DNA of 64,000 nucleotides. It comes from Caprella mutica. Its lineage: Eukaryota > Arthropoda > Malacostraca > Amphipoda > Caprellidae. Every line of letters starts with the position of its first letter. Position 1 is the first letter of the stretch. Location of the stretch: the NCBI GenBank assembly GCA_947561585.1, contig CANNZV010000438.1:248001-312000 (forward strand). The letters run 5' to 3'. Below the pieces are notes generated by a model. It searched no databases and was not told the origin of the DNA. It worked only from the letters and a program-made list of their open reading frames with translations. Positions 46,286-57,927 of the stretch are shown here, piece after piece. Both the position numbers and the translations under genes were made by a program.

Positions 46286-47281
46286 TAATCATTGAAATTG
46301 ACCTTCTTATATCATCTGGTAGACAAGATACTCACTTGTACATAGTATACTATAATTATTCTTTACTTAATTGTATTTTAACATAAAATATAAATTTCAA
46401 GGAAGTATCCTAGTTTAGGATCATAATTATGATACTTAACTAGGATTTTTCCCTTCACTTACTCAATTTCACATATAGGGTTTTATTCTCTATTGAAAAT
46501 AATATAAGCTGTTATTTTTATAATGTAAATGTGTCTTGTTCAATAGTTATGAACCTAAAAATTACAATACTTCCTTAACTTATCCTAAGTGATATATGAG
46601 TGATCGTATGAAAAAATTATTTCCAATAGTATTTAATTAAATAGGGATCTCCTTCCTATTACTCTTTTTTTAAGATTAGTCGTATACACATAATTCTAAA
46701 TGAAATAAATATTTATAATTCATCAAGGTATGAAATATCAATTTTAAACAGATAAGATGAGAAATTATAATTCATAAAAATTCCATAAGCAATAGATAAA
46801 TATGAGCTAAATCTTTTCATTATTTCCTTTGTTTATCTGATATCATATTAATAAAATTGTCTTATTTTCAAATGACGTTAGATGATACCATTTTCCTATT
46901 TCTTGATTGTCCGAGTTAAACCTCAAACGAGTTCTGCAGAACTATTTATCATGTTTCAGTAGGAATATCTACTAAATCTGTATATATTTAACATGAATGG
47001 TCTTATTTTGCTGTAATGAGGGTTCTTCATTTTTCAGCTTATGAGTCAGCGATTCGTACCCTTTTGAACAAGCCACCATCTTCAGGATTGATGATCACGG
47101 GTTTGTGTGTTGGCAAATATGTACGCAGGTGAATATATATCAAGGAGATGCTTTAAGTCACAACACTCAAATGGTTTCAGTGTCATTCAGCATCCATTTG
47201 TCTTCTTAACATCATAAAGCTCTCTAACATAGAGGTACCAACCTATTGAAGAGATATAAAAAAGCTTTTGGGATAGACGAA
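46286..47281. promoter_or_regulatory. 5' flank of the PDGF/VEGF-like gene
   Basis: AT-rich. An arthropod initiator-like TCAGT occurs near 47178 and a TATA-like GATATAAAAAAG near 47253, the latter only ~30 bases before the start codon and so less likely to be the functional TATA. No repeat was recognised in the last 600 bases. Promoter position is inferred, not shown. Confidence 0.3.
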
Positions 47282-50200
47282 ATGATTTACCTAAAAATGG
47301 TGGAATCGTTTATGTTTTTTCTGTGTATGAGTTTGGTATTGGCGTCAGGAAATAATGCAGGTAATGATTTTACATTAAGATAGAAATTAAGATAGAAATT
47401 GTCAAATAGATCTATCTATTAATAAGTTCAGAAATGGCTCAAATGATGATACTAAATTTAAGCCAATCAATTTCTTGGATAACACATCTACTTCTGGCTC
47501 ATCTCATATCCCAGATGTAAATTTCCTAGGTACTGTGTCTTCTGGTCTAGCAGCTGAACCTACCTACGATGAGGTTATTGATGAATCCTCCAACTACGAC
47601 ATGGACGCCACGTCGAATGCTCCAATGGACGTAAGTACCTGTAGATAGGAGCATCGTTGATGTAATTTAAGATTTGCAGCCTGCATATTTTGTCTTGCAT
47701 ATTATTTGTGAACCTAATATAGTAGAAATTAATTACATTTTAATAATCTTTTTTCATGTCTCAGACGAATATGACAGCCGGAACCACGGTGCTTACCGTA
47801 GACGAAAGTAAGTGAAGTTTAGAGATGAAGCTCGTACAACAGCTCAGGGCAGCATATGTAGTTGAAAAATAGGTCGCTATACAGATCAAGTAGTTGTTCT
47901 ACAGGCAGAAAATTGATTCGGTTGGGGATTTAAAGTTTGTAAGTTTTCTTTAACAGCATTTCAAAGTAATGGTAGTGAAGATAAACAATCTCAGATTATT
48001 ATTATATAAATGAATATCTTATATTATATCTAACCTACTAATTAAACATACGAAACATAGTTAAACTGAACACAATATACCTATATCTAAATTATTTATT
48101 TCCCGATTCTTATTTCTGTGTTTAGTCATAACAATGGACCGAAAACAGAAAAAAACATATCAGTTGTTACTGCGTCTTCTTAGACAAAACAGACTTTCTT
48201 TTGAAGGTCCTCTCCAGGTTCCAGGGAAAGAATGAATTTATTACATTATATTATAGAACTAAGGTTTAGGATCATTGTTCTGCAAACCGCATACAATTCG
48301 CTTCATTTTATACTTTTTATTTGCTTTTAAAGTTTTTAATACTCTGTGTGCAACAATTGTCCGAAACACTAATCTGACAAGGAAGAAAAAGATTTTACAC
48401 TCTTCGTTTTGATTTTAAATTTGAATTTTATAAACAAACATTGCATTTTCGGTTTTTATTTAGTATTTAAATGATTTTCTGAAGTATATAAACGTTTCTA
48501 TATTATGTTTCTCGAATTTCATACCTCAACAGAAATAATTATTCTGTTCTGTTACCTAACTAGCTGACAATCAAAACAAATGGCGTACATTCTTTTTCTT
48601 CTGACTGAAAATTAGTAAGTCGGAAGTGAAACAGGTTTTGTAGAGTTTTGATTATAAAAATCTTCAAAAGCACATAAGGTTAAATATTTACAATCAAAAT
48701 TTACGGGGTTTGAAGGAAAATGATAAGAAACATTATCTTTATTTATTCAAATATTAGAAATTTTTGCTTGGAGAGGACCTTTAAGTTTATCTACCAAGTC
48801 TAACTCTAACCATGTATTCAGCTGAATAATTAGACCTCTATTTTATTTTATATTTCTATATACATTTTCTAATCTTAGAAAATATGTTAGAAAAGAGTAA
48901 CAATATAAATTACTGAAAATCAAAATAACACTACATTAATTAAGAGATGATTTTGAATTGTAGAACATCTGAATATAATCAATGTTTGACTAGATACTTG
49001 GTTGATCAATAGAATATTTGTTAAACCATATAATTTAAAGAGGTCGTTGTAGGAGTTACATGACTCTCAGAACGGTTCATTTTTATTCTTTACAGGGGTT
49101 GACCGTTTTAAGATTGTCCGTTGTAGGATCTTGACCTGTATTCCTTACGATATCTATTAATTTTTCATTGAATTCAGGTACTGATACGCTATATCAAGAA
49201 ATTTGGTAGTTAGCACCAAATTTGAATAAAATAAAGGAAATATACTTAGGAATAATTATTCTTCATCGCTATATTCTCCTAACAAAATAGGTCGAAAAGT
49301 TTGAATTCGGGAATCGTACAATAACCTGGAAGCACAAATTTGAAATTACACAGTTTAAAAAAAAAACTAGGTTCTATACAAAATTTTATGAATAGTTTCT
49401 TTCATCATTTTACCCCCAAATAGCGAATGCTCTGAACGCTGTGTGTGAACCAGAGAACAGGACGGTAGTACTGGACTTACCCCGAGAAATGAACGTAGTC
49501 TACTTTCCCCGATGTGTCCGACTTATGAGATGTGGAGGCTGCTGTCCCAGTCCTCTACTTTCATGCCAACCTACTCTAACGAGACGCATCAAACTCAGGG
49601 TAATAGCACTGCATTTACAAGGGAAAAAGACTATCTAATATTTTGAAAAAATCCTTAATAATATCTGGTAAAGGCTTTATCTACCACTTAGACTCTTCAT
49701 TCACTCGCCAATTAAACCATAATTTTAATGCTATATCGTATCTGCTTTCTTTAAAAATATCAGCCCGGATGACTATTCCATAAACTCCTGCAAGATTTTA
49801 AAGTACCCATTGTTTTCAGTTAGAGAAGGAAATGGATTATGTGCTGTTCCATTATGGAATTTTATATTTACCAAAGACTTTTGTTAAAATATACTGCTAC
49901 AGCAGTCTCAGATCTATCTTGAAAATGTGTACCTTTGTTTTTTCATCCTATAGATTCAGAAGATTTCTACTGATACCGGTGGAGGAGGAGGAAATAGGGG
50001 AAACAGAAGAAGAAACTCTTATAGAGCGAGAACTAAATCTATTCCAAGAACTAGCTTAAGTACTAGATCAAACACAAGAAAAAGGTTTGAATTTCATGGA
50101 CTAAAGTTTAGTATTCTTACTTGTATAACTTCTATGATCTGAAAATATATTTTTCATAGGTACTCTTACGATTGGCATCATCGCAAACCTATGCTAGACA

Positions 50201-52540
50201 AAAGGTGATACTCATATGGTTATGGAAGAGAAGATTTATTTAATTTATTGATATCTTTCCAGAACACATGGTCGCAGGGAAGGAAATGCCTTCATCGAAA
50301 TAGACGAGGTCCAGCACCTGGCCTGCTCCTGCGATTGCACAGTGACCGTAAAAGATTGCGACATGACTACCCACGACTACATCAAAAATGAATGCCTCTG
50401 CCGCTGTAAAACCCAGTGAGTTCACCACGTCCGGTAGTACCACCTATCTGACATTGAAAATCATGAGTAGATTATTTTACAACCATTCAATAATTTTTTA
50501 ATTATTTACATGCGTGTATTGTAATTAAATTAAAATCTCACTGCAGATTCTACAGGTGATCTGTTTTTATTATTATAGTTAATTTATATAATGTAAAAAT
50601 GTTATTTTATGATTTTGTTTGAAATTTAAATTAGCAAAATGCGTAAAAATAAATATTTAAGGAGAGTTCACACACATCAGTGTCCTATTCGTGATGTTTC
50701 CTCTCAGTGTTTCGGAGTCAGTGAAAAGTATATAGTTACTTTAATTACAACGGACACATTCACACAGTACCGGAAAATAACACCGACGGTGTTAAGTGAC
50801 TTTGTTCATGAATCCATTTTCCTGTCTGACTGCTTCTTCCTATCTCTTGTATTTAATTCCCTTTTGCCATCAGCAATATGGCCTTCGGTTCCGAAACAGA
50901 CGTTAAACCTATACTAAATTAATTAATCATTCAACTTTCATTTCACAAGTTATCTAGAACTATCTAAATTCTAGAACTAAGAAAACTTAAAGTTCTTCAA
51001 ATTATAATATATTTCAAAGCATATAATTCTCTGTTATAGAAAAACAGTTGATTGAAGAAATGTTATACATATTTTATTATTATATATTATTATTGTATAA
51101 ATTATTATATGAATTATTATAATTATTATATATAAATCATGGTAACAAGATCTACTAGCTGTAATATATTGAAAGTAAGTTTCTCTGGTAATCCATGGTT
51201 TTAGTTATCATTGTCATTAGTATAAATAGATCCAATATCATTTTCGATCAATTTTCCTTTCGATCAATTTTCCACTCGACCAATTTTCCATTCGACTAAT
51301 TTTCCTATCGATCAATTGCTTTCGATGAATTGTTTTCGGTCAATTGCTTTCGATCAATTTTCCGGATCCCCTAATTTAATACTGTTTTCATTTATATATA
51401 TAGAGAGGAAAAAACCAATTGCGCCAACAGAGGAAGAACTCACTACTGGGACTCGAGATCCTGCTCTTGCTATTGTTACAAAGAACTGTCCTGCAGTACC
51501 GGTCAGAGGTTTGATCACAACACTTGCAGGTAAGATGATTTGAATGTCTAGCATTACCTTTATAGTAATAAGTTACAGTATGTTACTATGTGTTTTATAT
51601 GAAATGAATTGAACAGATTAATAAGTACTTCCATAAAACATAGTTCGATGTTCAATTGTTCATATCTACGCATTAAATACTTCAAATGTAGATGTAGAAT
51701 CGAATGATTGAAAAATTTTCCTATGACAGCTCATTTTCAGATTTAGGTTTTTATCCAATTATCATAGCAATCAAATGCATAATATAAACTAGTTTTTTAT
51801 CAGAATAAGTGAGACTTCCAAATAGTATTATTTCTTACAATGTGTCAGAAATCATTTAAAAGAATCATTTAGATTTTACACGATACCAATATCTTTAGTA
51901 TAGCGATTCTTAAACATATGTTTTCAAGGAAATGCGAATGGTTACAGAGGTCCTATCACTCGATAGTTCACTCACTAACCTAGGGGCTGGTTCGCGAAAA
52001 CCAGCTCTCACTAAAACTCGTATAGAAGATTACCGAATCGAGTTTTCGATATTTTAGCATTTGATTTTACATTGGTGAACAGTAAAAACAAAAGAATAAT
52101 TATTAATTTATATAGAAAAAAAAAGATAAGAAACATCACCGTTAAATAAATATATTCTGGTATATCATTGTTACATGGGTGGGACAAGGCGAGGTTTGTT
52201 CAGTTAGGCACATTCGTGCATCTCTTGTCTAGGGTGAACTCAGATTCACACCTACTTTATTTGAATAATTACACATAATAAAATTTATCACCATAATCCT
52301 TTAGTTTAAGTTAAACTATTTTAATTACGTGAAAAAGTAAAAGTCATAAAAAGACAGCATAACACATCTTAATCGGTTCAAAATAAAAATGAGAACTGGT
52401 TCGAAAGAACCAACCCTCAGGTTCCTAAAGTTAACAGCCAATTTAACATTTTACTTAAAGACAATGAAATCTAAAATCATTTTCTAAATTAGTCTGCATA
52501 ATCATTTTCATATTTTTTCAGTTGCGTGAGGAACTTCTAG
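47282..52540 (+). CDS. PDGF/VEGF-family secreted growth factor (Pvf-like), complete, 8 exons
   Basis: Secreted ligand of the PVR/VEGFR receptor type. Exons: 47282-47360, 47554-47630, 47765-47807, 49424-49599, 49954-50084, 50263-50415, 51404-51529 and 52522-52540. Phases agree throughout and sum to 268 codons. The N-terminus is a signal peptide (MVESFMFFLCMSLVLASG), then an acidic propeptide-like stretch. Exon 4 starts the cystine-knot domain: CEPENRTVVLDLPREMN, FPRCVRLMRCGGCCPSP, CQP. Exon 5 is a 44-residue Gly/Arg-rich insert. Exon 6 completes the domain (FIEIDEVQHLACSCDCTV) and exon 7 gives a Cys-rich tail (SCSCYCYKELSCSTGQRFD) like VEGF-C/Pvf tails. Exon 8 adds SCVRNF and a stop, completing a C-x-C pair. 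An AATAAA lies near 52859. The exon 5 donor (GTTTGA) is weak. Exon 8 lies in an inverted duplication. Confidence 0.92.
48202..48783. mobile_element. inverted-repeat element with AAGGTCCTCTCCA ends, in PDGF/VEGF-like intron 3
   Basis: Left GAAGGTCCTCTCCAGGTTCC and right TGCTTGGAGAGGACCTTTAA are inverted ends ~580 bases apart. Part of its left half (AGAACTAAGG, CTxxGTGTGCA, GAAACACTAAT, GAAAAAGATTxTACAC) recurs at 54195-54400. No coding. Confidence 0.72.
51241..51363. repeat. short ~17-bp tandem array beside PDGF/VEGF-like exon 7
   Basis: Seven units of CGATCAATTTTCCTTT type (variants CGACCAATTTTCCA, CGATGAATTGTTTT), ending 40 bases before the exon 7 acceptor, so it takes up much of the branch-point region of that intron. 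Confidence 0.85.
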
Positions 52541-53735
52541 GCTCATTTGTGAACATCTGGACGAGAAACTTCGAGAGCATCAGACTTGGTGAGAAAAATG
52601 TACAATTTAGGTAAACAAAACTAGTAGGTACCGACTCTCATAGAACTCGGAAAATGGACAATACCAAAAGTCATGAATAAATGTAACTTTGCGAAATTTC
52701 TGATGTTACTATTATGACACATTTTTCGGCAACTTTCAACTTAATCAAGTGTTAAAAAATTGCGACGTTACGTTAGATCTTATTAAGACTCTCTAGAGAC
52801 AAACTTAATTAGCTCGAATGTTTTAGAAGCTGACGTTGACGTTCTCTTGAACATGGGAAATAAAAATAAACTACTTTTTGCTTTATGTTCTAGACTAATT
52901 TTTCAATTATAACTAGTCATTAGTGATTAGTAAATGATACCTATCTTTTTTTTCATGTCCATGATACTTCTATTCATCTACTGTGCCTATTTTATTTTCT
53001 ACCATTATTTGCATGTTAAGAGCGAATGGCCTAAATCTACACAGACTTACCTGCCAGTTGCCTGTTACGATGCAATCTGTTATTAAGCCTTGTGGAACTA
53101 CTTCATATTTTAATTTTTCATGTAGGCTATCTACAGTTCATCATTTCCTTACTATGTATTTATTATATTTTACCATTTTCTCATTACTTACCATTTGCCC
53201 GAGATTCGAGGTGGTAACTATAGGTATTTCGTTCACAATTTGGTCATGATCTGTCATTGTTTTCTATTACCTTTATGGTCACTATTTACCATATGTTGAC
53301 TATTTACCATATGTTGACTATTTACCACATGGTCACTATTTACCATATGTTGACTATTTACCAAATGTTGACTATTTACCATATATGGTCACTATTTACT
53401 AAATGTTCACTATTTACCATATGGTCACTATTTATCATATGTTGACTATTTACCATATGGTCACTATTTACCATATGTTGACTATTTACCATATGGTCAC
53501 TATTTACCATATGGTCACTATTTACCATATGTTGACTATTTACCATATGGTCACTATTTACCATATGTTGACTATTTACCATATGTTGACTATTTACCAA
53601 ATGTTGACTATTTACCATATATGGTCACTATTTACCATATGTTGACTATTAACCATTTGTGTAATGATCAATCATGAGATATTTGACAATATTGTCGTTG
53701 AACTGAATCACTTTAATGAACGAAATGATGGAATG
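52126..53735. repeat. left arm of a ~10-kb-spaced inverted duplication
   Basis: The reverse complement of 62868-64000 aligns here from 52126 (AGATAAGAAACATCACC) to 53735 (ACGAAATGATGGAATGA). It includes the last exon of the PDGF/VEGF-like gene, its 3' flank and the 18-bp array. This arm has about 480 more bases, mainly in 52900-53270. The left limit is unknown because the other arm reaches the window edge. Confidence 0.92.
53279..53650. repeat. 18-bp minisatellite, ~20 copies (left arm)
   Basis: Unit CTATTTACCATATGTTGA alternating with CTATTTACCATATGGTCA. The 18-base unit makes spurious six-residue repeats on both strands. Its inverted counterpart in the right arm has about ten units and mainly the GTTGA form. 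Confidence 0.95.
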
Positions 53736-54179
53736 AGTCAAGTTGTATATTCGTAACAACCACATTTTCGTTTAAATATTGTGACTTTCCTCTATTGAAA
53801 AAAAACTTACGATAATCTGTTTTTTTTTCTTTCTTCTAACCTCAGAAACAGAAGAAGTCTCCTCTGCTCAGGCTCTTCCAATAACTTTCAATGGACGCTA
53901 ACAATCGCACTCTCACCATCTTATAACAATGGCTTGAATTCATCAGGATATTGTATACCCTAAATTCAAAAATTATATATCATTTTTTGAAATTATCTTG
54001 TTTTATTTTCTTATATTTTTTGATACTTTATTACCTGTTTCTTATATGAATGATACTTAGTTACTTGCTAGCACAAATCACAGTTCCACCAGTAAGTAAT
54101 TGGTGACCAGCATCCACAAAGTTGCTATATGCTGTTTGTCAAGCGAAAGGTCTTCTACAATTCTTCATGGACTCTGTTG

Positions 54180-54400
54180 AAATAAATGGGTTTAGAACTA
54201 AGGAACTTAGGTCTGGGATGATGGATCATTTAATTGTAAATATAGTTTGGTTTGGTCTAGAAGAATATATATTATTATATTATTTTGAAATTTTTGATAC
54301 TCAGTGTGCATTTAAAGCTTGAAACACTAATAGGACGTGAAAGAAAAAGATTGTACACTTTTTGGTTTTGATATACGATGAGAAGATTATATATAAACTT
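54180..54400. repeat. partial copy of the element at 48202-48783
   Basis: Shares AGAACTAAGG, TTTTTxATACTC, GTGTGCA, TTGxxxGAAACACTAAT and GAAAAAGATTxTACACT in order. The terminal GGTCCTCTCC words are degraded here. Confidence 0.6.
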
Positions 54401-55132
54401 GCATCTCCAACTTTAGTGTATGCTGTAAATGAACACCTGAAGTAAACAAAAGTTCACATTATCTATTCTCTCCTGTTTCCAAAGTTTAGATAAATATTTA
54501 ACATTGAATAGATTATAGTCATTATAACTATCTAAGGGGGCATTCGAAAAAATGAAATATGTACTATAATCTTTTGAATTGGACTTTAAGAAAACAATTT
54601 TTTTAGTATATCTATCGAACATATAAATCTTTAAAAGCTTATTATAGAAACAAATATTTATGATCGGGGATATATTTCTTCATTTATATATTTTCTCTAT
54701 TAAACTTCTACTTTATTTATTATTTTAAATCACATTTAACTTACGAAGATAGAGAAACAATCAGTTGATGAATTAAAACGAAATATTTCTCTGAAAAGAT
54801 TAACTTTTCATCAGGACAGCTAAGGTTCATATGCGCTTAAATAATGGTGGCATGCAGATATTTAAAAGAAATTTTAAAATAAAAGGACTTTAAATATTCT
54901 TCCTTCAATTGCTGTTTACTAAAGATTTGTATCTTTTTTAGTTTGAGCATAATAAATTTTCAATATGGTAAAGGAATAATTTAAAGTTTAAATATAAAAA
55001 CTACTTAATAACTCAGGTGCATTTAATAATTTAGGTCCTCCATTACTCGTGTGTTTCATAACTCAGGAGATTTACTGTATTCTGATCACTTTAAAAGAAC
55101 AATGTAGTAAACCAATCCTATCTTCTTTTTAG

Positions 55133-55492
55133 GATTTATTGAACTCCGCACTAGACCCTAACTTCAAGCTCACCTCCACCCCAATCCTCATAGATTTCCT
55201 AATTCGTCACGGTATGATCACCTCAGACACTATACCAGATTTTCCAGAAGTGGTGGAAATGCTCCACGTGTCCCTTAACCATCATTACAGAGCTCGACCA
55301 AAGGAAAAGTACGCTGGGTACAGATTCTTAAGCAGTTTCGAAGAGGCTGAAACCAATCTCCCGAGACCCGTTTCGTCAATGAAGATTTCGGACACCGAGG
55401 ATTCGGATACGAGTAGTGAAGATATGGCTTTCTTTGGGAGTACGGACACGCTTTGCCGCCTGGATAGCAATGATGAAGAAATCTACTACTGA
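55133..55492 (+). CDS. terminal coding exon of an unrecognised gene, 119 codons
   Basis: Begins after a strong acceptor (CTATCTTCTTTTTAG at 55132), with an in-frame TAG just upstream, so it must be spliced. It enters in phase 0 and runs to TGA at 55490-55492. The protein opens DLLNSALDPNFKLTSTPILI, continues with an amphipathic stretch (DFLIRHGMITSDTIPDFPEV), then a basic RARPKEKY segment. It ends in an acidic, Ser-rich tail (SDTEDSDTSSEDMAFFG) closing with EEIYY. GC content and codon composition are clearly coding-like against the AT-rich flanks. I do not recognise the family. It cannot be an alternative end of the PDGF/VEGF-like gene: joining to exon 7 (phase 2) gives an immediate stop. No phase-0 donor exon was found between 52.6 and 55.1 kb, so the upstream exons may lie farther left, with the growth factor gene in an intron. 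Confidence 0.7.
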   Translation, partial: DLLNSALDPNFKLTSTPILIDFLIRHGMITSDTIPDFPEVVEMLHVSLNHHYRARPKEKYAGYRFLSSFEEAETNLPRPVSSMKISDTEDSDTSSEDMAFFGSTDTLCRLDSNDEEIYY

Positions 55493-55502
55493 AAAAATAG
55501 TG

Positions 55503-55785
55503 ACCGGTTCTTTCGCCGAAAAAATTCCGCCGAACGACACTTTCGTTGAAAACACTGTCGTAGAACAAAATTTTGATTAAAATTAAATGAAAGTGTATGC
55601 TATGAAAATAATGAAATATAGCGCATCTAAGATTAGGTTAGCGGTCCGGTTGTGACCAGCATCGTTAGTCACAAAATGTATACCTACTTTACTGTTTTTA
55701 CTATAAAATAAGTATACCTTATTTTACCAAAGAAATATCATATTTACTCGGCGAAAGTGACGTTCGGTGAAAGGACCATGAACCA
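55503..55785. mobile_element. small inverted-repeat element with TTTCGCCGAA ends
   Basis: The left cluster (GTTCTTTCGCCGAAAAAAT, CCGCCGAACGACACTTTCG) faces the inverted right cluster (CGGCGAAAGTGACGTTCGG, TGAAAGGACCA). The core is AT-rich. It starts 11 bases after the stop codon of the exon above and so would lie in its 3' untranslated region. Confidence 0.75.
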
Positions 55786-56389
55786 AAAAGAAGGGGGAAC
55801 GATAGCATAAGTTTAATATAATATTTAACAAAAACATATATTTTTTTATGAATTTTTATATCATAACTTGGTGCAATATTGATGAGGCAGGCTATGTAGG
55901 TTTTTTCTATAATTTGAAAATGGTTTCTGTGAAATCATTTCGTATAGTTGGCCAAATCTGTTCTTTATTTCAGAAATACCTGTTACTATTTGAAACTTTA
56001 AATATATTTAGTTTTAGTTAGTTATTAAGGTAGGCTTATTAATTATTCAGCCAAAGATGAGATCTGTGAATGAAATTTTGTCATTGCAGATTTAGGTAGA
56101 ATTTATTTTAGAGGGTAACTGCGCTATTTGAATTATTCTTCTAGACTATTTTTTATAACATTTTTAAAATATAACAATTGTGTGTTCATATGAAATAGTT
56201 TGTTTTAAATCGCTACTATAATATAAAATCTTATGTCAGCCCAAATTATTATAATTCATACCTAATGCCTTTTTTAAAATTTATTTTGATTGACTTTTTT
56301 TATTGATAATTCCTGGTACAATTTTCAATTATTTATTTATTTTGATTGGACCTCTTGCTATCTATAAATAGAGACAGGTGCAATATCGG

Positions 56390-56586
56390 GTAAGTTACGA
56401 ATTATTGGACAGTTCCACATCTTCGATCACATCAATTTTTTTTTACTTAAAATGATCTTAATTGGTCTAAAAATAATTTAACTAATTAAAATAATTTAAA
56501 AAAATGAATTAAAAACAAGTTGTATAATAGATTTTTCTTATATGATCGCAGATGTGGATCTGACCAATAATTCGTAACTTACTCAA
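56390..56586. mobile_element. MITE, AGTTACGAATTAT family, 197 bp
   Basis: Left GGGTAAGTTACGAATTATTG then GACAGTTCCACATCTTCGAT. Right ATGATCGCAGATGTGGATCT then GACCAATAATTCGTAACTTA. Clean inverted ends around an AT-rich core. Third member of the family seen at 30716 and 41138. Confidence 0.9.
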
Positions 56587-56708
56587 CGTATATTTTGAGG
56601 AATAATATACATTAATTCAGTTAAAATACTAAGTCTAGAGACAAGTTTTACACGATATGCATTTATATTTTCATCATTTCTTTATGGTGTAAACTTATAA
56701 ACATTATA

Positions 56709-56925
56709 CAGTATGGAACTCCTCTATAATGAACTATAACTAGGTCACTATATAGGATTTACTTCATTATACAGCAGTCGTGAGAGGCATAGAAAACTAA
56801 TAGCCATTTTAAGGCAGACTAAACAAATATGTTCAGTATACAGTGTACTTCTTTATTCAGGACTCTACTAATGAGGATGGTTCACTATACAGGACTACAC
56901 TATAGAGGAGTTGTACTGCAAAGAA
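56709..56925. mobile_element. MITE, CAGTAxxxAACTCCTCTATA ends, ~215 bp
   Basis: Left CAGTATGGAACTCCTCTATA and inverted right CAGTACAACTCCTCTATAGT are matching ends. Internal GTCACTATATAGGA and CACTATACAGGAC words also mirror. A lone end of the same kind (GTGCAACTCCTCTATAATGT) lies at 31253, inside the hAT-like element. Confidence 0.8.
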
Positions 56926-57927
56926 TTTTTAATAAATGCGTATTAGATTTTATTCAGCGAGATTCATTACCCGGCAACAAATATTGATCCTAAATATAAA
57001 TAGGATTGCAAGCGATTTTATATAGTAAGTACTCTACTAAAGCTTTAGGGTGGCTACTCATTCACCGGAAGGAAACTTTACTGTGAAAAAAAAAGATATT
57101 CGATATCTACTTTGAGCAGAAGAAGTACGTAGCTAACAAGATGAATATATTAACTAATTATTATAGAAATAAGTTCAAAAATTTCTCTTCTACAAAGATT
57201 TTAAAAATGACGAATTATTTTAATTGACTAGTCTACCTGAGTGACCTAACCAGCTTTTTATTTATTTTCCTAATGTACATTAACTAATTATTTTAAACCT
57301 ACCTACTTTTAGATAGTTTAGGCATCCAATTCGAACATTTTTGAAACAATTGACGACTTGACAAAGAGATGAAGAATTAGCAAAAAGATTAAAAAATTAG
57401 CAAATATATCTTCAGAAATGAAAATTTTAATTAACAATAAAGAAGAAAACTTAAAGATTTAAATAAACAAAAATGTAGCTTATTCCGGCACCCAGACAGA
57501 CATTATATGAAATAAATTACTGAAAAAAAATGAATATACGAAATAATGGGAAATTCTGTCACAAAATCAACAAAGGTACTCACGTACATACTATAAAGAT
57601 AGTAAGTTCTTCCGCTAGGTGTCGCTAATTTTTATTATATACTTTTTATACGAACATTTAAAAAATAAACGAGCATTCAAATATTACATTATTAAATATT
57701 ATGAATCGATTTAAAACCAATTTGGCGATTGTTTGAATTTGACTTTACTATCCCCTTAATTTAAAAAACGCAATTTGTTGTAAAATTAATAAAATAACTA
57801 GGGCCTAATTTGAGAAATATAATTTTTCATAAGTGTGGTAACACTACCAAAATTTAATAATATTGTGAAATAATTAATGTGAATACCTCAGTACATCAAA
57901 ATTTTTTTAATTGTATAGCTTCTATTA

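Noticed and set aside
54413..54622. 69-codon minus frame and similar short frames in AT-rich sequence
   Set aside because: Length is expected by chance, with no family motif and no supporting signals.
55139..55141. Translation start at TTG 55139
   Set aside because: Not an ATG. A strong acceptor at 55131-55132 shows that this is an internal splice entry, so the exon begins at 55133.
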